The notes beneath the pieces were generated by a model. The model was not told where the DNA came from. It did no database searches and worked only from the letters and a program-made list of their open reading frames with translations. From Silene noctiflora (taxonomy: Eukaryota > Streptophyta > Magnoliopsida > Caryophyllales > Caryophyllaceae), in NCBI GenBank assembly GCA_009801015.1, contig VHZZ01006040.1:19453-66548 (forward strand): 47,096 bases of DNA, read 5' to 3'. The position numbers and the translations under genes were made by a program. Shown in pieces: positions 38,486-47,096 of the stretch. Numbering within the stretch: position 1 is the stretch's first letter; every line of letters starts with the position of its first letter.

Positions 38486-41400
38486 TCATATTTTCACAAA
38501 TCGAACATCGTTCTGCCCAAATGCAGTTCCACAGGCAGGGCACTTCCTATGCCGAATTTCCAGATTTCTTTGTATGCACTCGTTGCAGAACAGATGGTAG
38601 CACTTCACTATGACAACCTGCAAACCAAATGGAGAAAAGCAAAAACTTAATTGACATGGTTTCACACTTGAAAATTGAAACCGTCTTATACAAGACTCAT
38701 TTCAGGAAACCCACAAGTCGACAACTAATGGATGTGGCAGGTAGACGAGGATATACAGTTCAATTTTTAGTAATTCCTAGGTTACCCGTGATACAAGTGT
38801 CAGACGGCTATTTTGTGAAAAAAAAATATCAGGGGTTTGGCGTAAAAAGTAGGGTTGGAAAACACGGCCAAAGTGAAATGTTAAGGTAATATAGGTAAGT
38901 TATATTTTAGTAGAGTTGTAGAGAGTGATGATGAAGGACATTAAACTTGCCTCTTTCGGTCGGTCAAAGCAGACACCACATTTAAGTATAGACTTGCATT
39001 CCTTTATTTCATCTTGGAGTCTCTGGATTGCACCCTCCCCAGTTTCTTCGATTAAATCGGCCACCTTGTTGTTCCATTCTTTGAGCTCTGCCTCAATCCG
39101 CTTTCGGTCATTTCTGACCTCGCGTAACAAATAGAAATTCTCTTAGAAGCCAAATACACTTGTTGGAAAAAGAAAACAAAAGCTTAGGCTATTAATTTCG
39201 TAGATCAGTCCAATACGAGCGAATATCTAGGTCCAAGACCAGTCAATCAAAGAATTATGTATTTGGAGAAGGCCTAAATCAATTTCTTTCATCTCTCAAA
39301 TCAAGAGTATGAATAGAGAGAAAGAAGACCGAGATGTAGACATAAGGCAAGATCACATAGCTATTACCTTTCCATCTCTAGCTCCTTCTGGATTTCAGCA
39401 GTCTTTCTTTGGATTTGCTCATATTCCTTCTCAGAAGAAGCAGTGGCAGACTTGAGCCACTTCAATTCCTTTTCTGCGTCCACTAATTCCCACTTAGCTG
39501 TCTCCAGGCTCAAAAGTAGGTGTCTGTCTTCTTGACAAGTGTTCAGCGCTTCGAGCATAATCGATTTCATCTGAAAAACGAGTAGTTTGATCAATTGCAA
39601 CATAACCCAATGCCTTAATGGCTCCCACCAATGCAGGTAAGGGGGGTTAAAATGTAGTTTTAAAACATGGGCAGTGGCGGATCTCAACAAATTAAAAATA
39701 AAATAAAAAGGGAAGCCAGGCTTATCCTTGACAAAAAAATAATTACTACAAAACATGAAACTTAGGACCTGCCTAGCCCTTTCAAGGTCGTCCTATAAAC
39801 ACAAGGAGGCTTTTTCTGCCTTTCTGGATGTCTTACAGTTAGAATTTCATGGTATAATGCATAAACACTCTACTACTTCACGAATCACAATACAAGAATA
39901 AAGAGTTGGCAGTTACCAAGCCATTTTGCTTATTCAATCATACTCAAAAGCCAGAGAATAGTGATACCGTGGCCCCATTTGGAGTGTAAACAATTATTTT
40001 TCAATTCATAATGGGGATATAATTCCGTAAAAGAAAATTTAACATAATAACATGAGAACATTATGGTGATATACCTGCTCTTCACTCTCTGAAATCCTAC
40101 CCCTAAGAGTTTCAACCGATGCATTTACTTGTTGATATTGCATGGCTAGGGCCTGCTTCTCAGACAGAAGTGTACTTACAGCTTGTTTTGTCTTCACACT
40201 TTCAGACACGAGCTAAAACATAAAACACACCATTGTTAGTTAATAGACATCGCACTGAACTTCATTAACTCAAATAGGGATGACGTCCATGGCAACTGTA
40301 AAGGCAAATGAGACAGCAAAAAAAAAAAAAAAACATGACTCACAACTACATTGCTACCCCGAAACACATGCCCTAATATACCAACAGTGCAGTTAAGCTA
40401 GCGGGTAAAGTTGAGTGATGGGCCTCATACTTGAATTCAAAAACCGTCAATAAGAAAACTGTCCTTGTGGCTCCATTTACGCGCATAAAAAACAACAAAA
40501 AAATAAAACCAATTACATCAACATTACTAGTTTTGAGATTAAACAAATCAACCTTAATATTGTAGTCATCCCTCTCTGTCATCTGCTGCAATAGATGCTG
40601 ATTCTGGGTCTGCATGTCTTCATATGCTTGACCAATGGTCTGAATAACGAAAAAAACAGTCAGCATCGGACGGGAACGCCCAACAAAAGTAAATTTGCCA
40701 GTTAAGTTACACTATGAACTGTCAAAAAAGGCAATTTTTTATTGAAACATCAAGAAAGGAATGGCATGTAAACCTCTATTTCAGAAATATAAGCTTCTGC
40801 CTCTGCATCTTTTATTTTTATTGCTTCTGACAGTTCAAGAACGTCCCTGTGGACAGAAAAGTAGCTATAAAATTAGATAATATACATACAAATTTACGTT
40901 ACTATTGTTATTGCTATTATGCTGCGAGTCCATTTTTTTTAACACTGAAACTCTGAAAAAGTACTAATTACTAACATCTAAACAGTTTGCGATTTAAAGG
41001 CTTTTTTCCCCATCATTCTATTGATCAGTCTATGAAAATCATACTTGCATTTAGGGTGTGTAAACTAAATGACATTTAGGGTGTGTTTGGATAGCAAAAG
41101 TGGAGGGAAAGAGAAGGGAGGGGGAAGGAGGGAAGAGAAAGGGAGGTAAGGGAAGGGGAGGGCAAATGGAGTGTGGGTATTGGATACAATTTCCTTCCAA
41201 ATCTTGCCTATTGTGAAGAGATTTTGATTTGTCTTAAAGGAGGGAAAATGGATCCCTCCAAATCTCTCCCCCTCCATTACCCTCCACCCTTATTTGTTAT
41301 CCAAACAAGGGATTTTAAATCCCCTACTCTCCCTCCCTTTCTTTTCCCTCCAAACCCCTCAATCCAAACACACCCTTAATTCTACTTTGATTTGTCAAAG

Positions 41401-44400
41401 ACGAGTGATGCAGACTATAAGAATAGAAAGAATAAATGTCAGAACAGTTGCACTGGTAAGCTGTCCTTATAAGCGTCTTTGTTCTCCATTGAAAAACTTT
41501 GTAAATTCCAGTATGCTTTTCAGCCCTCTACTATACCTATTGGTATTTTTAAACAGGATGGAAGGTACTGTGCATTTGTGCTGTACTACAAATAGCCCGT
41601 GTGGATCTTAGAAGAATGGACTATGTGAGTTTTTAGTGCTCAGACTATCTGAGTGAGCTGTTGAGATCTGTGGTTGAGCTTTAACACCTTTAAAATGGTA
41701 TGATGTCTTTGAAATCTCGCTGGTATAATCTCAGTGTGGCGGAAAATAAAAAGTCTTATCTTCAGTCTTTTTGAGAAAAAAAGAACACCTAAAATTTCTA
41801 GTAATAATCTTTAAAAAGCAGATGATGGTCCATATTTTAATGTGAACATTATCTTTGCTCTTGCAAGGAAACATGTTGGGTACATCTAGAACTGGCAAAA
41901 AGCTTACCAAAAACAAGGAACCTGACCCAAATCTACCGAAACCTGACCGTATATAACCCAAAAATTAGGTGTACCGTAATGTACCCCACAGAAACTGAAG
42001 TTAGACCGGTAACAACAACCCAATTTGTTATAACCCAGCCAAACTAAAACTGAGCTGAAGAGGCTCATGATTGATACGACTCGACTCGATAGAATGATAA
42101 CGAATTAGCATAATAATGAGCCAAATAAGATCAAATTGACATTTATCATAATTATTTTTAACTTTCAACTAAATAAATACAACTAAAATGGCTTTTAACA
42201 TGAAATTATCTTTTCAATATTGATTGAAAATATAAGAGAGAATATATGTTGATAACCTGACCCGATCATGACCTGGCTATTATTTAATGATGATCTGACC
42301 TACAATGACCCTACATGAACCTCATTCGATCTAAACCCTATATTGACCCGACAAAATCCGTACTTGATACAGTCTGACCTGCTTTAACCTGACCCTTAAC
42401 CGACCACAGTGACCCGATTGCCACCACTAGGTATGTCTAGCCCCTCTTAACCCAATTGGAGTGGGAGCCTCTTCCCTGGGATAATGAAGATGAATCATGC
42501 TGAATTGCTGAGATGATGGAAGTTGTGCCTATTTAAGGACAGCAACTATTTTCTCATCTTAAGTTATTTCAGTGTAACACTTACAACCCTATTTGTGGGG
42601 CTACTTGATACAAAAATCAGAATGAATTTTGTAACGAATTACTCCCTCCGTCCCGGTCATTTGTTGTGCTTTTCTATTTTGGGGTGTCTCAGTCAATTGT
42701 TGTCCTTTCTATTTTAGGATTGCATTTGATGAGTAATTTGATCTTTCACATTCAATTTAGTCCACTTGTCATCTTATAATTGGCTCCCTCCTCTTTCCTT
42801 GGTTTTTGTGCCAAAACCAAAGGACAACAAATGACCGAGACGGAGGGAGTAGAACTTTAGAATCCTTGAGATTATCTAACTATTTCCAAAGAAATATTAG
42901 AAATAGACTATGAGCCAGATGATGAATCTATTCCAGTTAATACCTTTCAGTAGCATCAAGTTTGACCCATAAGTCAACTATTTCATCTTCCGCAGCAGAC
43001 AAACGTAATTGGTAAGCAGCCTCAGCTTCATTAGCAGCTTTCAGCCTTAGCTCCAAATTATGTTCATCAAGAGCTTGTTTCAATTGCTCCGCTTGCATAA
43101 TCCCCCTTCTTTCCGATTCTTGGATTTCCATCAAGCTTCTGAAATTGCAAAACACTTGATTAAGCATAAAAAACGCCAACTATACAAAATGCAATACAAC
43201 TGCTTGGTGACTAAATGGTCAAGATTCCCCTTGACCTCCATACACGAAAACAGTGTTGCACAAAGCAACAAGACAATGTGGATATACTGAACCTCTAATG
43301 GAGTATTCTGGACATTTAATCAAGTAAATTTCCGCTTAGCTAAATCATAAACCTCAATCCCTCAAAGTGGAAGCTATCTGACGAATGCGAAATCCAGTAA
43401 GAAAATTTTAGTATTCCATAACCAACACACAAAAACCAGTCTCACATTATCATAAAGCCATCGACGTGTGGTTGGGCAACATTTACAACAAGTCATAAGT
43501 TGTAGAGTCTTCAGTAACGTACCTATTGTCATAACTTCCCTGTCCTAGCATATCCACAAAGATTTGCAACTCAAACTTCTCCTTCTGCAACGTCTCAATC
43601 TGCAATAGTCATATTAATAAGCTAACAAAACAAAAGGCACTCATTTAATCAGACAACTTTTATTAGCCTACTTTAATGTTCTTTGTTTGATACTTCCTCT
43701 CTTCAAAACAGAACACCCTCGGGCCACCTCTTTTGTGAGAGGGATTTTGAATTTATGGGATGTTTGAATTTAAAGAGATGGGGAATAAAACAACTAAGCA
43801 AAATAAAATTGACAGAATACTTTCGCAATATAGAGAGGATGTACCGAGTTTTTAAGAGATTTGATTTCAATCAACTGTCGGGCACATTTATCTCTCAAGG
43901 ACTCCACTTCAGCAGTCTACCAGCAACAAAAAAATGTCAACATCTAATATAAAAACGATATCGAATAATAGTTGAGAAATCTGTTACTACCAACACATGT
44001 TTGCATGAAAATCAAAAGCACAAATTGCTAACAAGGATACTTTGTAACTAATCCAGCCATAGTTTCAATTTTTCAGAAGTACCAAGGAGCAAAGCACCAT
44101 AAGAACATCAGCTAGACAGCTACTGGGAATTCTCTAATAAACCTAAGCCAAACAATACCTTCTCACTCAACAATGCTTTATGAGAAACTGTTTCTTCACG
44201 TAAAGACAGGGACTCTTGAGCAATATCTTTCCAACGATTTAACTGAGCCTCCACCATTCCCATTTCTTTCGATAGAGCAGAGGCCATCACATTGAACTCG
44301 GCTTTAATGTCCTTTCTCCCTGAACAACACTCAAAACTTAGAGACAATGCCATATGTTGATTAATCATCATTCAACTATCGCATTATGTCAGATAAAATT

Positions 44401-47005
44401 AATTGAATTAGCACCACCTGGTGGTACTAAACTTGAGTTTATGTACCGTCTCACATCAAATCCGTCAAGGCGCCAATCAATTACTTACCTGAATCTTGAA
44501 CAGCTTCTTCCATTTTGGCTTCAAGTTCATTCTTTTCAGTTACAGTCTTCTGAAGCTGTGCCTCTAGTTCCTCTACTCTTTTCTCAGCATTGACAACGGC
44601 AGCTTTCGTAGAATCTGACGATTCCATTTTCAGATCCAGTTCTTTCTCTCTTCTCATGAGGTACGACCTTTCTGCCTGAACAAACCATTTTAGAGCATTG
44701 TCAGTAAACACAAAGACTCCATTTTTCGCTTGGGAGTTTGATGGAATCAAACAAAACGATAAAACTAAATTGTTTGCACTTCTAGAGTTAAGTAGCAAAC
44801 CAATTGACGCAAATCGTGACAATTTTCATCCAGGATCACCTAGAGGCTGGAAAAGAATATTCGAGTTCAACAGAACAATAAGGCTACATACATCCGTCCT
44901 CCTTTACCTCGCCATGGACGGAAGCCGTTAAGGCATTGGGGTAATGTTCTTGAAGAAAATAGAACAAGACATATATTGACATCAAGAAAGTAGCATCACC
45001 TGCAGAGACTCTGACAAAGTTTTGTACCGAGAGAGTTCAGCTTTCCAATGGTGGAGCTGATCATTCAATAAATTATACATTCGAGAGTTGCAGACATATC
45101 TGTCATCCTTCATTTCATTCTGCGACAGCAATATTACAAATAGTGAGAAAGTAACAGAATAACGAGTCTTCACAAGTTAATTATGTACACCATCTCTAAA
45201 CATTACTCATTGCCTCCTAAGGATATGTAAGTCAAATGAATTTACAGATGAAAATAATTATTTTATGAAGTACGGTGGCAGACCTCCAGATTTTCCAGTT
45301 GTTTTATCAGGACTGCATTGTCTTCCCGTGCTTCATCAAGCTCTGTAAGACGTTCGTCTGCCAATATCTGAATTACCGTACAAAATGAAATGAGGAACTT
45401 CAAGACGAATTATGAAAATTTAACCTGCTTTTTATTTAATTGGGATAGATTACAGACAGATAAGTACCTCAGCTTCGTGAATTGAGTCTTTTAGTTCCTG
45501 CAAATTCATTGCCCTATCTGGTAGCTTTACAGGAGATAAGTTGCCATTTACCACCTCAGTAGGTGGGCTGTAAACCCCAGATGCTATGTTTTTCTGCATT
45601 TTCAGATTTACAAGCTTCCTTCTACTTTCTTCAAGTTCAGCCATGCTTTCTTCAAGCTCACCTTTTCACATTACAACAGAGGAAGAGGGTGGAGAGTGTA
45701 AGAAAAATAGACAATCAAGTTTCCCTATAAAACAAACTCAAGCATTTAAAAAGGTCGGAAATACAAATAACAAATATTACTACTACAAAAAGAAACAGCA
45801 AACAATGATGCATCCCAAATTAGCAATCAGACAGCAAGAACCCTCCCTAAGTATCATGCGCAGAAACCAAGAAAGGGAAAAGGAGTTCAGCTGACCAGCA
45901 AGACGTTTGATCTCTGCCTGATCAAGAGATTGGTTCTGTATGTAAGTTTGAATTCTTTCAGCATAATCCTGCTGCTTCTGATTGAGAGCATTCATAGCGT
46001 TATGAAGTTTGTTTCTTTCCTCTGTCCACATATCTTTATACTTGTTGAATAGGATTTCAGCATTGACTCCATCTAAAATTGAAAATAACTAATAGAGTCA
46101 GTGCTTGAATTTATAAATGTATTCCCCTGTTTCACTATGTTCTTCTCATTTAACTTTTAGTGATCTCGGAAGTGGCATTTCACCTTATCTTTTTGCATTT
46201 ATATATCTTCTTATTGTTGAAGATACAATCTAATCAAATATGTCTAAAATAAATGTAGATATACTAGTATCATTTTATAATAAATAAAACAGTAAGGCTT
46301 ACAAGATAAATAAATAAGAAAAAAAAAATTCAAGTTCAAATAAGTGACCTTGTCGATGCAATTCCTCAGAAATGCTGTTCAGTTTTGTTATCTGATCCTT
46401 AATTATATTTTCAAGGATTTTCATTGACTCCAAAGTAGAATCACGTCGTCGGTCAAGGGCTTCCTCAACAAATTTCACACGATCATCACCTGTGCTGTCC
46501 ATAACAGAATCAACTTTCAGAAGCCTCTGAAGAAATACATCTTCTGCAGAACATGACGGATCTGAAACTAAAATATATTGCAAATCAATGTTTATCCAAG
46601 TACATAAGAGTTTAAACATGATCCCTACTCATATTTCAATAAACCACATGAGATAAGGGACAAGAAAACTGACCATGAGAAGAGTCAATAGCATCTAAAA
46701 GTTGTAGAGCCTCTTGGCCTCCACCGGCTCTTATCGCGAGTATAACTAACCAACTATCTATCTGCATCACTAGGCCATACTATCTCATCAAAAGAAGCAT
46801 ACAAAGGATAAAATACAAATGGAAAAAATTCTCAGTGATTAACCTCGTCCCACAAACGGGTNACTGAAATCAGCTTCTCGTCATAAAAAGCCTGCTTGTC
46901 TTTCAGTTCTTGAAGCTTAGCTTCGAGATCATGCAACTCTTGCTTTTGCACTTCTAGCTGTTGTACAAGACTTTGATTCTGGTATTGAAGGACAGCTGCG
47001 TCAAC
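38486..47005 (-). CDS. HUB2: BRE1-type histone H2B E3 ubiquitin ligase (HUB2-like), 5' end outside window; 18 exons, 841 aa visible
   Basis: Exons from the 5' side: 46844-47005, 46674-46761, 46349-46561, 45896-46072, 45468-45661, 45284-45367, 45000-45119, 44489-44675, 44159-44319, 43845-43916, 43523-43599, 42944-43138, 40774-40846, 40553-40639, 40075-40212, 39368-39570, 38951-39113, 38486-38617. The visible part begins in phase with VDAAVLQYQNQSLVQQLE, so roughly 40-60 residues are missing, compared with about 880-900 aa for the Arabidopsis proteins. Nearly all of it is coiled coil. The RING is C3HC4: visible residues Cys789, 792, 804, His806, Cys809, 812, 824, 827, ending VRFVKI. The enzyme acts in the nucleus as a HUB1/HUB2 complex that monoubiquitinates H2B on transcribed genes (flowering time, dormancy, defence). 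CGVCFDRPKE and the C terminus favour HUB2 over HUB1, from memory. The intron before the RING exon has a GC donor. An N at 46862 affects one codon. Confidence 0.92.
41079..41375. mobile_element. PIF/Harbinger-like (Tourist-type) MITE in a HUB2 intron, 297 bp
   Basis: The left end gggtgtgtttggatagc and, read from the right, gggtgtgtttggattgag are inverted repeats. TTA flanks both ends (41076-41078, 41376-41378), the PIF/Harbinger target. The interior is G+A-rich on one side (ggaggg steps) and C+T-rich on the other (ccctcc), so it can fold along its length. An internal ttatccaaacaagg repeats the terminus. It lies in the 2.1-kb intron at 40847-42943. Confidence 0.8.
41888..42430. mobile_element. 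Member of the cccgaccc/ggtggcaa repeat family in a HUB2 intron
   Basis: The left end agaactggcaaaaa and the right end gattgccaccact are inverted (tggcaa / ttgcca). Flanks gtacatct (41880-41887) and gtatgtct (42431-42438) agree at 6 of 8 bases, hinting at a hAT-type duplication. Both flanks are built from cctgaccc/gacccga steps, with an AT-rich centre. It is the best-delimited copy in the window and may help define the family. Confidence 0.6.
42642..42849. mobile_element. Stowaway MITE, 208 bp, in a HUB2 intron
   Basis: The ends ctccctccgtcccggtcatt and, read from the right, ctccctccgtctcggtcatt match at 19 of 20 bases and continue with tgttgtcc. TA flanks both sides (42640-42641 and 42850-42851). 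This is the most intact Stowaway copy here and probably the youngest. Confidence 0.9.
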
Positions 47006-47096
47006 CTGCAGATAATAAAATAGCGTTAATAACACTTTACTTTGACATATTAAGTTATCAGAATCATTTGCAACCCCTCCTCTCACCCCCAAGAGA

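Noticed and set aside
41045-41085. Interstitial plant telomere repeat (tttagggtgtg occurs twice)
   Set aside because: Only one TTTAGGG-like unit is present at each place; the second is the TTA target plus the MITE terminus gggtgtg.

Overview
This is eukaryotic nuclear DNA from a flowering plant, taken from a draft assembly: there is one 567-base run of N (13477-14043) and single N bases at 5560 and 46862. The evidence is AT-rich introns with GT-AG borders, plastid, mitochondrial and thylakoid targeting sequences, plant-type gene families and many short inverted-repeat transposons. A eudicot is clear. The repeated tgtgacgg/ccgtcaca, ggagtac/gtactcc and degenerate cccgaccc repeats make me think of Caryophyllales (beet, spinach, quinoa relatives), but that is a guess from repeat style.

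Seven genes and one pseudogene could be read exon by exon; every complete gene closes to a whole number of codons. On the + strand: a zinc alcohol dehydrogenase-like enzyme (3060-6381, 9 exons, 390 aa); cytochrome c oxidase subunit 6b with an acidic N-terminal extension (8258-12258, 5 exons, 190 aa); organellar seryl-tRNA synthetase (14429-19128, 10 exons, 516 aa); a decayed polygalacturonase (about 19795-20678); and a papain-type cysteine protease (35566-36905, 2 exons, 348 aa). On the - strand: the thylakoid-lumen ascorbate-peroxidase-like protein TL29 (21001-25415, 11 exons, 352 aa); a GT106/O-fucosyltransferase-family type II membrane protein (26335-31441, 12 exons, 524 aa); and a BRE1-type histone H2B ubiquitin ligase, closest to HUB2 (38486 to beyond 47005; 18 exons visible, 841 aa, first exon outside the window).

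The genes do not form a pathway or operon. They are independent single transcription units: respiration (COX6b), organelle translation (SerRS), thylakoid lumen (TL29), Golgi glycosylation (GT106), vacuolar or secreted proteolysis, chromatin (HUB2) and alcohol/aldehyde metabolism (ADH-like).

Spaces and large introns are filled with small non-autonomous DNA transposons. For several of these I could read terminal inverted repeats and target-site duplications: a Mutator-like 193-bp element with a perfect 9-bp duplication, a hAT-like 337-bp element with a perfect 8-bp duplication, two Stowaway elements with TA, a PIF/Harbinger-like element with TTA, a palindromic TA-flanked element, and a 338-bp element with a 6-8-bp duplication. 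A 5'-truncated LINE tail, SINE-like pieces, two tandem-repeat arrays inside one COX6b intron, a GC-AG intron before the HUB2 RING exon and several palindromes complete the picture. I did not find an undescribed multi-gene system; the unusual material is at the level of repeats, gene structure and targeting.
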